From the NCBI GenBank assembly GCA_964617955.1, contig CAZTXB010000020.1, forward strand, positions 1 to 49,543: 49,543 bases of DNA, written 5' to 3'. Origin of the DNA: JABWCE01 sp964617955 (GTDB taxonomy: Bacteria; Bacteroidota; Bacteroidia; NS11-12g; UBA9320). Below the pieces are notes generated by a model. It was not told the DNA's origin and searched no databases. It was given only the letters and a program-made list of their open reading frames with translations. Shown here piece by piece: positions 26,477 through 37,019 of this stretch. The number at the start of each line of letters is the position of its first letter. Positions within the stretch are counted from its first letter, which is position 1. The position numbers and the translations under genes were made by a program.

Positions 26477-28198
26477 ATGCCAATGAAATCAGCAAAAAAA
26501 GTTTATCTCTCTCTGTCTATTTTTTTGCTGATGTGCCATTGTGCATATGGGCAAAAAAACAACAAAGGGCCCTTGCTTAAAGGCGATTTTGGTTTATACG
26601 GAGATTTCTACCAAATGAATTCTGATACCATTGGGGCGGTTGCCCCAAGGAGGCCTGATTTTCTTGGACGATTGGTAATTAACCTCTCTTTGGATATCAA
26701 GGATTTTTCACTTCCCATTTCAATGGCTTTGCCTACTGGGCAATACGGCGTTGTGCTTCCTTCTGTTCCTAAAATACCCAATGCCCCTTTTCTAAACTTT
26801 AAGGAAATGGTCAAAAATCCGTTGAATAGAATAGGTCTGGCGCCAAAATATAAATGGTTTCAGGTTTTACTTGGATCTCAAATTCCGCAATACTCCGACT
26901 TGAGTGTTGGCGATTTGGCTGTATTTGGAGCCGGATTAAATCTCACCCCGGGCAAATTCAGGTTTTCCTGTTTCGCCGGTACCTCACAATTGGCAGTTCA
27001 ATCGGATAGCACCAAAAAATTTCAAGGCATTTATGCTCGCAAAATTATTTCGACAAAAATTGGATTCGGCCACGAGGATTCTTCCCATATCTACCTCATT
27101 GGGAGTATGATGAAAGATGATACGACATCTATTCGGCAAGATGTGTTGAATCCGATGCCCCAGACCGGAATACTTTCCTCGCTTGATTTCAGGCTTAACT
27201 TTACCAGGAAATTTTATATGCGGGCTGAAATTGCTGCCTCGGCCTTTACCCGAGATGTCCGCTCAAACGATCTGCCGTCTTTTTCTCCATCCTTACCAGA
27301 AAAAATATTTAAGCCTAAAGAATCGAGTAGGGCCGATTTCGCCTCTCAAATGAGTATTGGACGGGAAGGTAAAAACTTCGGCATAAAGATCACCGGACGT
27401 TATTATGGCGACGGATTCGTTGCTCTGGGTTATCCTTTCATGCAAACCGACCGCCTGGAGGTAACGGTGGATCCAAGGCTTATTTTATTTAAAAATAAAG
27501 TACAGTTTTCGGGCTCCGTTGGTAGAAGGGTGAACAATTTATCGGAAATTAGAGCCACCACTACTACACAAACCTTAGGTTCGGCCAATTTAAATCTTCA
27601 ATTTTCGGATCATTTTTCTTTGGCAGGATCCTACTCGAATTTTGGTTTTCGCAACTCAATTTTGAACGACACTTTCAGAGTAGAAATGGTCAGTGCGTCG
27701 TGGAGTGTGAGTCCTTCCATCAATTTTTCTTCAAAATCAAGCCTGCACAACTTTACGATCCTCTACTCTCAAAATGCCTTTAAGGATTACAATACGGTGA
27801 GTGGCGCTGTGAATGATAACGATGCTTCCAATGCAGCATTGTCGTATATGATTTCGCTCTTAAAGTCACCATTTTCAATAAGCACCATTGTGAGCTATTT
27901 TGAGAACACTATTTCCTTTGGGACCCTCACCACAAAATCAGTCAACCTTGGCGTTGGCTACAAATTTTTTAAGAAGAAATTAGGCACAACAGCCGGCTTT
28001 ACCCTGGCAGATAATACCTTAAATGGAAATTCTGCAGGCTCTCAAGTCATGGCTTTGCTCGGAATTAAATATACGGTTAAAAAGAAAATTGCCTTTGGAG
28101 TTAATGGCTCAATGAATCTCTTCGAATTCGGCGAGAGCAGGCCTGGAATCTCTTATACGGAAAACCTTCTTCGAACCTCTGTAACCTATAAATTATAA
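26477..28198 (+). CDS. Predicted outer-membrane beta-barrel protein, module 1
   Basis: 573 residues with a signal peptide ending at ...CAYGQ; an alternative ATG two codons downstream (26483) is equally possible. After a short polar segment, the N-terminal part (GDFGLYGDFY, SDTIGAVAPRRPD, LPISMALPTGQ, NPLNRIGLAPKYKW, LLGSQIPQYSDLSVGD, GAGLNLTPGKFRFS) is followed by ~350 residues of alternating polar/hydrophobic strands ending with VTYKL. This fits an outer-membrane barrel and a Bacteroidota family with the sequence theme NRFGISPxYKW. It is a close paralogue of the protein at 38627. The next gene starts 4 bases after its stop, so barrel and secreted partner are co-expressed. Function is unknown; an export or anchoring role is inference from pairing. 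Confidence 0.8.
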   Translation: MPMKSAKKVYLSLSIFLLMCHCAYGQKNNKGPLLKGDFGLYGDFYQMNSDTIGAVAPRRPDFLGRLVINLSLDIKDFSLPISMALPTGQYGVVLPSVPKIPNAPFLNFKEMVKNPLNRIGLAPKYKWFQVLLGSQIPQYSDLSVGDLAVFGAGLNLTPGKFRFSCFAGTSQLAVQSDSTKKFQGIYARKIISTKIGFGHEDSSHIYLIGSMMKDDTTSIRQDVLNPMPQTGILSSLDFRLNFTRKFYMRAEIAASAFTRDVRSNDLPSFSPSLPEKIFKPKESSRADFASQMSIGREGKNFGIKITGRYYGDGFVALGYPFMQTDRLEVTVDPRLILFKNKVQFSGSVGRRVNNLSEIRATTTTQTLGSANLNLQFSDHFSLAGSYSNFGFRNSILNDTFRVEMVSASWSVSPSINFSSKSSLHNFTILYSQNAFKDYNTVSGAVNDNDASNAALSYMISLLKSPFSISTIVSYFENTISFGTLTTKSVNLGVGYKFFKKKLGTTAGFTLADNTLNGNSAGSQVMALLGIKYTVKKKIAFGVNGSMNLFEFGESRPGISYTENLLRTSVTYKL

Positions 28199-28202
28199 AA
28201 TT

Positions 28203-29819
28203 ATGCAAGTCAATCGCAACCTCATTTTACTTTTATTCTTTTTGCCGATAATCGGTTTAAGGGCCCAAAACATTCAACTCATCATGAGCCCGACCCCGTC
28301 GCCATATATTGCCGATTGGCGTGACCGAAAGGAAGTGGCGACCTTGGTAATTAGCAATACCGGGCGTGAAGATGTTCAGGTAAAAGTGAAAACAGAATTA
28401 TTCGACGGAAAAGGCTCCCTGGTTGCGAATACGGTAGCGGGCAAAATGCCTGTCATTATTGTCCCACCCGGTGTAAACACCTATAATCCTGAGGATATTT
28501 TTCCTGTAAATGCTGTTTCTTACAACGGTAATTCCGAAAAAGAGGTAGCCCGCACAGGGCGCATCCCGGACGATAACTATAAGATATGTGTTACCCTTAC
28601 CGATCCTAAAACCGGCGACCCTGTTGGAACTTCCGGAACCGTTTGCAAAATGTTCCGGATAATGGCTTATCAGGCACCGACACTGGTAAATCCAAGAGAT
28701 AAAGAAATTATTAATGAATCGGCTATAAAGTCCATCGTTTTTCGGTGGACTCCTGTTAGTCCGAGTCCGGGAACCACGGTAAATTATCGTTTTCAGGTCT
28801 GGGAAGTCATGCCTGGGGAAGATAACTTGACGGTACTGAGAACCCAGGCGCCTATTGTGGAAAAGAACCTCCAGGGACTTCTACAGACCAATTGGCCTGC
28901 AGAATTTGCACTGCCTGAATTGGGTAAAAAATATGTTTGGACCGTCACTCCGCTAGACGACCAGGACAGAAAAATGATTGAAGGGAATGGATTCGCCCAG
29001 CCCTTCTCCTTCAGTATGCAAACCCAATACATCATTCAGCTCGATTCCTTAAAGGTTAAATGCACCTCGACCCCTGGTCAGTATACCTTTTCATACCTGA
29101 TTACCAATCTTAATAATACCATTGCCGAATTCAATAATATTACGGTCAATAGCAGTGTGCCGGCAGGGGCAACCATTTCAAGTTACGCTCCGGCTCTCGG
29201 TACCCCAATTCCCGCGTCGGGCGGTACACTTCTGGTTACGGGTGTTATCAACGGAAGCACCTCGTTGAGCAACATTTGTATTAAAACAAAAATTCAAAAA
29301 CAAGGGGATCCCGGAAAAAACGCAGAGGACTATCTGTGTGATAGTGTTAAGGCATGCAGGTGTGTCGATTGTGACGAAAAGCATTTTACTCTGAATGCCC
29401 CTCCACCAACTTCAATTAATTATACAAACAATACCCTTTCTTATTCCCAATCTCTTTCAGTCATTACCAATCCATTAAAAACTATAAAGAACATCAAAGC
29501 GGAACTGGTGTACTTTGAAATGACTCCTGAAAATACGATGTGTCTTCCCTGCAATAAAGATGCAGCAACCTATGGTCACTTTATTAATGGAACGAACAGC
29601 ATGACATGGACTTCTGGCAATACGCCGCCTCCATTGGCTATTAATATCACTACGCCCCAGATTACACCCTGTTGCAGTGCTGTTTTTAGATGGTGTATTC
29701 GCTATAAAATTGAATTCAAAGATTGCACAACATGCCATAAATTGGTTTGCTACGAAAAGAAAAAAGAAGGTTGCTCACCTTCCATTATTAAAGATCCCAC
29801 AGATAAAAACCCTAAATAA
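28203..29819 (+). CDS. Secreted protein: shared N-terminal region plus Cys-rich C-terminal domain
   Basis: 538 residues. The signal peptide ends at GLRAQ. Residues ~22-150 form an Ig-like segment (QLIMSPTPSPYIADW, KTELFDGKGSLVANT, YNPEDIFPVNAV, RTGRIPDDNYKICVTL, GTSGTVCKMF). Residues ~150-270 look fibronectin-III-like (FRWTPVSPSPGTT, FQVWEVMPG, KKYVWTVTPLDD). These ~265 residues recur in three proteins of module 2. Residues ~275-400 resemble a DUF11/Ig beta domain. The last ~140 residues are cysteine-rich (CLPC, PCCSAVFRWC, FKDCTTCHKLVCYEKKK) and match the C-terminus of the next protein. No T9SS sorting domain is visible. Export by Sec and association with the adjacent barrel are inferred. 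Confidence 0.8.
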   Translation: MQVNRNLILLLFFLPIIGLRAQNIQLIMSPTPSPYIADWRDRKEVATLVISNTGREDVQVKVKTELFDGKGSLVANTVAGKMPVIIVPPGVNTYNPEDIFPVNAVSYNGNSEKEVARTGRIPDDNYKICVTLTDPKTGDPVGTSGTVCKMFRIMAYQAPTLVNPRDKEIINESAIKSIVFRWTPVSPSPGTTVNYRFQVWEVMPGEDNLTVLRTQAPIVEKNLQGLLQTNWPAEFALPELGKKYVWTVTPLDDQDRKMIEGNGFAQPFSFSMQTQYIIQLDSLKVKCTSTPGQYTFSYLITNLNNTIAEFNNITVNSSVPAGATISSYAPALGTPIPASGGTLLVTGVINGSTSLSNICIKTKIQKQGDPGKNAEDYLCDSVKACRCVDCDEKHFTLNAPPPTSINYTNNTLSYSQSLSVITNPLKTIKNIKAELVYFEMTPENTMCLPCNKDAATYGHFINGTNSMTWTSGNTPPPLAINITTPQITPCCSAVFRWCIRYKIEFKDCTTCHKLVCYEKKKEGCSPSIIKDPTDKNPK

Positions 29820-29824
29820 TTGTT

Positions 29825-32800
29825 ATGGAAACGAAATTGAATTCATCCGAAAACTATAAAACTATAAAAAGACATTTAAAAGGTATTGCTTTTGTCAGCC
29901 TTTTTTTGTCATCGATTTTCTGCGGGGCTCAGAATCAACCCGTAGGTTGCTGTCCTCAATTTCAGCTGGTGTCATCAAGTATAAGACCCTGCGATGATTT
30001 GGCATGTAAACAGATGCATTCCGATCCGAATGGAGGTGCCGCTCCCGGACAGATGTTAATCGCATGCAAGAATCAAAGTCAACAATACCTTGTAGTTCCA
30101 AATCTAACAGGATATACCTACAGTTGGACTATCACAGGAGGTTCTATCTTATCAACCCCGGCCAATCCTGGTATCATCACTTGGGGAAATACTTCCCAGG
30201 GATTTATACAGGTTATAATTTCCGGACCCAATGGTGCATGCAAAGATACCATTCGCAGAACGGTCTGCTTAATTGATGGTCCAACTGCCGGTATAACCTT
30301 TAATCCAAATCCTGTATGTGCGCTTTCACCGGTGATTTTCAGCGGAGCAACTTCAGTTGGCGGAACAAGTTATTACTGGGATTTTGGCGATGGAACCTTT
30401 TCAAATGTTCAGAACCCTCCACCTCATATTTATTTAACCGGCGGTAACTATACCGTCGTTCTGACTGTATCGAATGCCGTATCCAATAGCACTGGGGGGG
30501 GTAAGGAATGTGGGTGCAAAGATACAGCGATGGTTCTGGTAAATGTAAGTTCCAAAAAAGGAATCGATATTCATACCGACGATTGCCGAAAAATGTTGTG
30601 TACTGGAGATACAATTAAATACTGTACCAGCACAACAGGCTGTACTGGTATTAACTGGGTAGTTAATGGAGGAACAATCGTGAGTGGTCAGGGAACGACC
30701 TGCATTAAGGTGGTTTGGAATCAACCAAGTACCTATCCTACTACGGTAACCTTAAATGCAAGCTGTCCTGGAACCTGTGGCAACAGCGCAACCTTGAATG
30801 TCCCAGTTCTCTATCCTTCGTTGCCAATTCAAGGGCCTTCACCGGTATGTCCCGGGTCGAGTACATCTTACTCTCTGCCCGCCTTACCCGGTACTTTCTA
30901 TTCCTGGACCTTAAGTGGAGGCGGTTCAATTGCCGGAGTCGACAGCAATCATAATGTGATCAATATCACCTGGAACTCTTCGGCCGGCGGACCCTATACG
31001 CTTACCTGTAAATACAGAAATCCCTACAGCGGATGCTTTGGTTTAAGTACAAAAACAATCTATATAAAACCGAAGTTTCAAATTTCGGGACCTTCACCAG
31101 CCTGTACCAATACCTCGTCAACCTATTTTGTAGCAGGCAGCGGACTTGCCAACTGGAATATCACTCCCACATCGGGTTATACACCTCCCGGGGCGCCTGC
31201 AGGAACGTTTAACAGTCTCGCAAGTTTGACCTTAACCTGGAACGTGGCAGGGAATTACAGTATCTATGCTGTACCAGTCAATCCTCTGAATTACTGCACA
31301 AGCTCTGATCTGCTTCAGGTTCTCGTCAATCCAACGCCTGTTTTGAACCCGATTCTTGGCAGTAACGTCATTTGCCCGAATCAACTCTATAATTATTCGG
31401 TAAGCAGCAACATAAGCGGAGGTAATTTCACCTGGAGTTTTACTGCCGGGACCGGAAATATTGCGCCCTATGGAACTAATAACTCTCAGGCCTCCGTGTT
31501 ATTTACTGGTGCAGGCCCTTGGACTTTGCAGGCTTCACAAACGGTAGGGGGATGTACAGGAATCAGGATTCTGCTCATTAATAAGGTGCCTCCTCCACCG
31601 GCCATTACTCTTTCACCGGGTGCAAGTATCTGCAGTGGAGGGACCATCACGGCCTCAGTTAGCGGAACAGTTCCCCCCGGTGGCTATGTATGGAGTGCAA
31701 GTCCTGGAGCCGTGTTAACCGGTGGGCAGGGAACGACTTCGGCAACTTTTACCATCAACAGCAATGCCACCTTGACCCTCACAAGTTGCGGTGGTAGCAG
31801 CACGGTCAATGTTACAGCAACAGCGGCCAGCGTAACCATAACTAAAGTGAACGGGACCTGTTCAGCAACGCTTACGGCTTCACCCGGCGGAGGAACTTAC
31901 AACTGGTTTCTAAACGGAAGCCCCTATGGCAGTGGGAATCCAATCACAGTTACCCAGAATGGCACTTACGTTGTACAGGCTACTTATACAGGACCTTGCA
32001 TAGCTACCAATCAGATTACTGTTTCCGGAATTACGCCGGTGGTAGCCACCATTTCGGCTATAGGAACTATATGCAATGGAGGTTCAGTAACTATGCAGGC
32101 CCCAATCCCTGCCAATTGTCCGGGAGCAACATTCCTTTGGAGCAACGGGGCTACCGGCCCAACCATGACCACCAGTTTGCCTGGAAGTTACTCTGTTACG
32201 GTTACCTGTAGCAACGGTTGCACTGATGTTTCCAACGTTATCGTCGTTAACCCTTGCGTACCGGCCCCGGGTTGTATTAATGACCTCATTATCAATAACA
32301 GCAACTGCCCAAACCCTGTTAACCTTACAACCAACGTGCCCTCAGGATGCATTCCTGTTTCAACGGCCTGGTATTATGGCGACGGGTTTAACGGCTCAAC
32401 GGGCAATCACCTTTATGCCAACGCTGGCGCATATCAGGTATACGCGGTTATGACTTGCAGCAATGGGACGAAACATTGCGACACGGCGATTGTCACCGTA
32501 CCAATGGTCGATTCGTTTACCACGGTAATCAGTTGTGGTACCAATTCGTGGAATATACAATTGCAGGATGCTTCTTTATACCTTCTTGCCTATGCAGGGT
32601 ATAGCAGGACGTGGACAACCACCTGCGGAACTTTGTCTTCCACTACTTCTGCGAATCCTGTCCTCACTGTTCCGTTTGGATGTAACCCCACCATAACCCT
32701 TATCATATCTAAGAACGGATGCACACTCAGCAAATCGCTGACTTTAAATTTTCCTTCTACGGCCTTTACCATCAATGGCGGACCGACGGTATGCAAGGAT

Positions 32801-34906
32801 GTTCCCACCGTTTTTAGCAGTAGCTATACCACCGGTGTACTTACCTATGCCTGGAACTTTGGCGATGCTACAACCGGAGTTACCAATCCGATTGCGCATG
32901 CCTATAACGGAACACCAACCAACCCAACCCTTTCTTTAAGTATCACCGACCAGTATGGATGTATTTTTACAACAACAAAACCGATAACGGTAAAAATACC
33001 CACACCTTTAACCATTACGCCTTCTCCGCTCATCAAAATTTGTCCGGATTGTCTTCCTCCGGTCACCTTAACAACGAATCCTCCGGCAAGTTTTACTGGA
33101 TTTCAGTGGTATCAAAACGGAACAGCCATTACAGGTGCCAACAGTGCAACCTATCAACTGTGTAATTTTAATGCATCAGGCAACTATACGGTTTCGGCCA
33201 TTAGCAGCAACAATAATTGTCCTGTGAAATCGGATACCGTTCAGGTGGTCTACTTACCAAAACCTATAGCTGATATAACAGGCTCTTCAATACAGTGTGG
33301 CAGCGGAAGCTCACCATGGAGCTTATTTGTTCAGAATTCGGTTTCCGATCCAAATTATATTTATAATTGGACAGCAACGGGACCGGGAACTGTGACCTTT
33401 AGCCCCGACAATTTACAATCTTATGCCAGTGTTTCCGTTTCTCAATTAGGGACTTATCAGTTTATTTTAACGGTAACAGATACCTCAACCGGATGTGTGG
33501 CAAGGGATACTTTCTGTGTTTTTCTTTATCTGAGTCCTTCGGTAACTATCGCACCAACAGGTTATTTATGTGAAGGAATCAATCATACCTATACGGCTAC
33601 AGCAACTCCGGCAAATCCAAACTATATTTACACCTGGAGCAACGGGGCAAGCGGATCTACCATGACCACAGCTCAGGCAGGAAACTATTCGGTAACCGTG
33701 ACCAATCCGGTAAGCGGTTGTTCAGGGATGAGTAATATGGTCACGATTAATAAAAGGCCGTACCTGGCATTGTTTCCTTTGGGCTGCGATACCCTTTGCG
33801 ATACCGCTAAAATAATTCCGCCTTTGCCTTTGGGGCCAGGACAAACCTATAATGGGGTTTATAGTATACAGTGGTTTGTAGATGGTAATTATCATTCTAC
33901 GGGTCCGGTTTTAAGTTTGACAGGCCTGTCTCTCGGGCCTCATACCATCACCATCCAGGTCACCTATCTTACCGACAGTTGCATAGCAAAATCAGGGAAA
34001 TATGATGTGTTTATTAAAAACTGCAATTGCACTTGTAAAGAGAGCAAATGGGAAACCATAAGTTTAACTAAAAGCAGCGATAACGGCCCTAAGGCCAATA
34101 TTCCTGTATCGGATATCATCAAAATGGAATGTAAAAAACAGTATACTTTGATTTGTAATCAGCCCTACACTGTCAATGCTTCATACCTGTGTAAAGACAG
34201 CAGTTGTAATGAAAAAGTTACTTATAAATTAAAACCCCCTACCGGTCCGGTTACCACAGGAAACCTTGCCCTCACCATCATCCCAAATACCAGCGGTGTA
34301 TATACCCTCACGCTTTACGGTTGGTGCGGAACCCAAATTTGCGACAGCTGTAAAATCACCTTTAAAACCGTTTGCGATTCCTCGGTATGCTGCCCATATG
34401 AAATAAAAGTGACGCCTAAAAATCCGACCTATGCGGCAGGGATTAACTCCACCCTGGTTAGTAACAATTATACAATTACACTGCCGGCAAGTTTGAATGT
34501 AACCGAAGTTAGGGCCAATGTGGTAAGTTATACCATCGACGACAATTTTAAGAAGGAATGTATGCAATGCATCAATCTGCCTTATACCTGGGCTAGTGTT
34601 TCTACGGCAACTTCTATCAATGCTTGTCCTCCTAAAATTACGATGTTTGGGGGATCTTCAGTGCCTTCTTTCAATGGAAGTGGGAGCGGGGCTTATCAAA
34701 ATCCAAGGGAAGTTATCTGGAACAATGGAAGCAATTTAAATGCCCCTCCGTTAACCAATATCGGGATGACCTTTATACTGCCTCCGAAACCTGGAATCGA
34801 CTGTTGTGAACTTAAAGGCAAAATATGCGTGAAGTTTACCTTCAGAGACCAAAACTGCAAAGAATGTGAGATCATCAGCTGCTTTGACTTTTTGATTAAG
34901 AAATAA
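29825..34906 (+). CDS. Giant PKD/Ig-repeat surface protein with Cys-rich C-terminus
   Basis: 1693 residues, starting with an n-region and hydrophobic stretch ending FCGAQ. The body is a chain of Ig/PKD-type domains: a clear PKD at about 160-215 (YYWDFGDGTFSN, GGNYTVVLTVSN), others with AWYYGDGF and AWNFGDATTG, and many Ig-like units with the theme GxxxxCxGxxxxxxA...YxWSNGATG...GxYSVTVT. The final ~190 residues include CDSSVCCPYEI, a VRANVVSY strand, CMQC, CCELKGKICVKFTF and RDQNCKECEIISC, aligning with the C-terminus of the preceding protein. No T9SS sorting domain and no enzyme motif are seen. Likely a long filamentous or adhesive surface protein. It starts 5 bases after the preceding stop. 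Confidence 0.82.
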   Translation: METKLNSSENYKTIKRHLKGIAFVSLFLSSIFCGAQNQPVGCCPQFQLVSSSIRPCDDLACKQMHSDPNGGAAPGQMLIACKNQSQQYLVVPNLTGYTYSWTITGGSILSTPANPGIITWGNTSQGFIQVIISGPNGACKDTIRRTVCLIDGPTAGITFNPNPVCALSPVIFSGATSVGGTSYYWDFGDGTFSNVQNPPPHIYLTGGNYTVVLTVSNAVSNSTGGGKECGCKDTAMVLVNVSSKKGIDIHTDDCRKMLCTGDTIKYCTSTTGCTGINWVVNGGTIVSGQGTTCIKVVWNQPSTYPTTVTLNASCPGTCGNSATLNVPVLYPSLPIQGPSPVCPGSSTSYSLPALPGTFYSWTLSGGGSIAGVDSNHNVINITWNSSAGGPYTLTCKYRNPYSGCFGLSTKTIYIKPKFQISGPSPACTNTSSTYFVAGSGLANWNITPTSGYTPPGAPAGTFNSLASLTLTWNVAGNYSIYAVPVNPLNYCTSSDLLQVLVNPTPVLNPILGSNVICPNQLYNYSVSSNISGGNFTWSFTAGTGNIAPYGTNNSQASVLFTGAGPWTLQASQTVGGCTGIRILLINKVPPPPAITLSPGASICSGGTITASVSGTVPPGGYVWSASPGAVLTGGQGTTSATFTINSNATLTLTSCGGSSTVNVTATAASVTITKVNGTCSATLTASPGGGTYNWFLNGSPYGSGNPITVTQNGTYVVQATYTGPCIATNQITVSGITPVVATISAIGTICNGGSVTMQAPIPANCPGATFLWSNGATGPTMTTSLPGSYSVTVTCSNGCTDVSNVIVVNPCVPAPGCINDLIINNSNCPNPVNLTTNVPSGCIPVSTAWYYGDGFNGSTGNHLYANAGAYQVYAVMTCSNGTKHCDTAIVTVPMVDSFTTVISCGTNSWNIQLQDASLYLLAYAGYSRTWTTTCGTLSSTTSANPVLTVPFGCNPTITLIISKNGCTLSKSLTLNFPSTAFTINGGPTVCKDVPTVFSSSYTTGVLTYAWNFGDATTGVTNPIAHAYNGTPTNPTLSLSITDQYGCIFTTTKPITVKIPTPLTITPSPLIKICPDCLPPVTLTTNPPASFTGFQWYQNGTAITGANSATYQLCNFNASGNYTVSAISSNNNCPVKSDTVQVVYLPKPIADITGSSIQCGSGSSPWSLFVQNSVSDPNYIYNWTATGPGTVTFSPDNLQSYASVSVSQLGTYQFILTVTDTSTGCVARDTFCVFLYLSPSVTIAPTGYLCEGINHTYTATATPANPNYIYTWSNGASGSTMTTAQAGNYSVTVTNPVSGCSGMSNMVTINKRPYLALFPLGCDTLCDTAKIIPPLPLGPGQTYNGVYSIQWFVDGNYHSTGPVLSLTGLSLGPHTITIQVTYLTDSCIAKSGKYDVFIKNCNCTCKESKWETISLTKSSDNGPKANIPVSDIIKMECKKQYTLICNQPYTVNASYLCKDSSCNEKVTYKLKPPTGPVTTGNLALTIIPNTSGVYTLTLYGWCGTQICDSCKITFKTVCDSSVCCPYEIKVTPKNPTYAAGINSTLVSNNYTITLPASLNVTEVRANVVSYTIDDNFKKECMQCINLPYTWASVSTATSINACPPKITMFGGSSVPSFNGSGSGAYQNPREVIWNNGSNLNAPPLTNIGMTFILPPKPGIDCCELKGKICVKFTFRDQNCKECEIISCFDFLIKK

Positions 34907-35608
34907 TTCGGCTAAGGATGCCTACCGGTATTTTTCTTTGTTAGCTTGACAACGGAATGCCCACAGTGAGTAAATCACTGATCATTCACTATTTTTGGCT
35001 TTAACACCTGATTAGAGAGAGACCTAAGTATTGAATAGGGGTGGGAGGAGGCACCTTTGGTAGTAAATTACCAATGACAGAGCTATTGTTAAATAAAACA
35101 ACTTAAGAATGCTCTTGGTGAGTCATATGTGAATCAATCCTCTCTAAATGATTTCACCAAGCTGCCTTATAGTCAATGGAATGGGTTGCCAGAAGTAGTT
35201 TATAAGTAACCTTTAAGGACAGATAAAGAGCCAATTGTATTTTGGTCACACGCTTCTATTTACTCCTAAAATTTCTTTGAATGAATTACCTTTTTTTTTG
35301 TAAAACCGAAGCATAGGTTAATTCAGATTAGGCGTTGACCAGATGCATGACCCTTAGGTTTTCGTCTTAGGTTCCAATTATGAAAATTTACAGCTTGCTG
35401 ACTTCTATTGCATATACGCTTTACATTTTCAGTACACTTCAAATTACAGAGAATTTAACAAACCAAAATAAAATGTCTAAAATCAGTAAAAAGTAAAATC
35501 AGAAATGTATTTTAGCTATGAAGGGCCAAATTGCGTAATGATTTTACGTTTTAGATAGATGATAGAGAACGAATTTAAAATTTTTTATGATGAGGTCGAT
35601 TAAAGAAA
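34907..35608. other. Non-coding gap of about 700 bases
   Basis: No convincing gene, tRNA or strong hairpin was found. The only small plus-strand frame with a signal-peptide-like start is at 35380-35496 (38 residues), with no recognisable homology. The region separates the end of module 1 from the convergent minus-strand regulatory operon. Confidence 0.5.
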
Positions 35609-36247
35609 TTAAATTTTATAGAGGCCGTTCTGAATGGCATAAAGAACTAAACCTGTTCTCGATTTCACATTCAGTTTATCAAATAAACTATCGCGGTATC
35701 CGTCTATTGTTTTTGGGCTAAGGTTCATCTGATCGGCGATTTCTTTATAAGTAAGTTCGGAACAAACCGATTTAAGAAAAATAATTTCATTGTCCGAAAG
35801 TTTGTCTGGATTGATTCCTTTATATGGTTTGTTAAGGTTTTTTATCAAGAGTTTTGAGATAGTCGGCGGAAAATAAAATTCTTCTTTTTCAATAGATTCA
35901 ATGGCATTGCTCAGTTCATCATGGCTGGCCGATTTTAAAACATAGCCATTTACCCCTTCTTTTATCATTTCCAGTATTTGCTCATCCTCATCATTCATGC
36001 TAAGGATTAATACCTTTATTTTTGGATAGTTAGCCTTTAAATATTTATAAGTTTCCCGGCCATTCATCAATGGCATATTTAAATCAAGCAGAATAAGATC
36101 GGGGATAACGCCATTATTTTCAAAATGTTTTTTTAATTCCAATCCATTCACAAAATGGTGCAATACCTTAAATCCCGAATTGTGTTCTAACAAATCCTGA
36201 AGGGCTTGGGCTATTAATACGTGGTCGTCAACAATAAAAATTTTCAT
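35609..36247 (-). CDS. Response regulator, NarL/LuxR type
   Basis: 212 residues. The receiver domain (1-~120) has the acidic pair in IVDDHV, the phospho-acceptor Asp55 in LILLDLNMP, Ser/Thr and Lys at ILSMND and VLKSAS. A LuxR-type helix-turn-helix follows at about 148-212 (LSDNEIIFLKSVCSELTYKEIADQMNLS-type segment, SPKTIDGYRDSLFDKL). It should bind DNA as a dimer when phosphorylated. It is 4 bases downstream of its probable kinase and is the last gene of the operon starting at 38353. Confidence 0.93.
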   Translation of the reverse strand: MKIFIVDDHVLIAQALQDLLEHNSGFKVLHHFVNGLELKKHFENNGVIPDLILLDLNMPLMNGRETYKYLKANYPKIKVLILSMNDEDEQILEMIKEGVNGYVLKSASHDELSNAIESIEKEEFYFPPTISKLLIKNLNKPYKGINPDKLSDNEIIFLKSVCSELTYKEIADQMNLSPKTIDGYRDSLFDKLNVKSRTGLVLYAIQNGLYKI

Positions 36248-36251
36248 ATTA

Positions 36252-37019
36252 TTAAGGTTTGCAAGTTAAAATTAATTGAGTCCCATGCTCAGGTTTTGAT
36301 ATAATCTCAATTTCTGCATCTAATAATTCAGCTCTGTGTTTTATGCTTTTTAATCCTTCACCTGGTATTATTTGCGCAGGATCAAAGCCTATACCATTAT
36401 CACTAAGATTTATTTTTAAAAGTTTATTATTATCTTTAAAGGCGTTTAAATTTATTTGAGAACAACGGCTGTATTTAAGGGAGTTGTTTAAGAATTCTTG
36501 AATAATACGGATGAGAAGTAATTGTTTATCTCCGCTAAAACTTTTTAAAAAATCAAAATTAAAAGAAGTATTCAATTCTAAATTTTTAATTTTTCTAGAT
36601 CGTTGTATCTGATTCAGCAGGTTTTTCCAAATTTCAGAATGACTGTCTAATCCAGCATTCAGGTTTATTTGGAGTTGCTTTACTTCATTAATGGTATCAT
36701 CCAAATTGGAGAGTATGTCATGTTGCCTTTCCTTCAAATTATTATTATTAATTGATGCAGTTTGAAGTTTGAGCAGGGTAAGCATCTGCCCAATATTATC
36801 GTGCAGCTCGGCCGATACGGATTTTAGGGTTTCATTTTTCATTTCCATTTTTGATTTTACTAATTCGTGCATAAACTGTATTTCGGCATTTTTCTGCTTT
36901 TCGATAAACAGTTGCTTATTTCGGTTATTAAAATAAAACAGCACAAAAACCCCTGCAGATAGTGCCAAGATGATAGCTGTAATGGATATGATGGCAAATA
37001 TCAGGTCGGGTGGCTGCAT
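36252..37019 (-). CDS. Membrane-bound sensor histidine kinase (HisKA_3 type)
   Basis: About 255 residues from the ATG at 37019. This start is preferred over one at 37076 because it places a transmembrane helix (about 6-30) right after MQPPD and overlaps the upstream gene by only 19 bases. A short coiled coil (about 33-65) leads to the phospho-acceptor His73 in AELHDNIGQML and a HATPase domain ending with SDNGIGFDP and GEGLKSIKHRAELL. There is no sensory domain of its own; the preceding multi-pass protein may supply it. Confidence 0.88.
   Translation of the reverse strand: MQPPDLIFAIISITAIILALSAGVFVLFYFNNRNKQLFIEKQKNAEIQFMHELVKSKMEMKNETLKSVSAELHDNIGQMLTLLKLQTASINNNNLKERQHDILSNLDDTINEVKQLQINLNAGLDSHSEIWKNLLNQIQRSRKIKNLELNTSFNFDFLKSFSGDKQLLLIRIIQEFLNNSLKYSRCSQINLNAFKDNNKLLKINLSDNGIGFDPAQIIPGEGLKSIKHRAELLDAEIEIISKPEHGTQLILTCKP

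Noticed and set aside
35380..35496. 38-codon frame with signal-peptide-like start
   Set aside because: Too short and unsupported; listed only as part of the non-coding gap.
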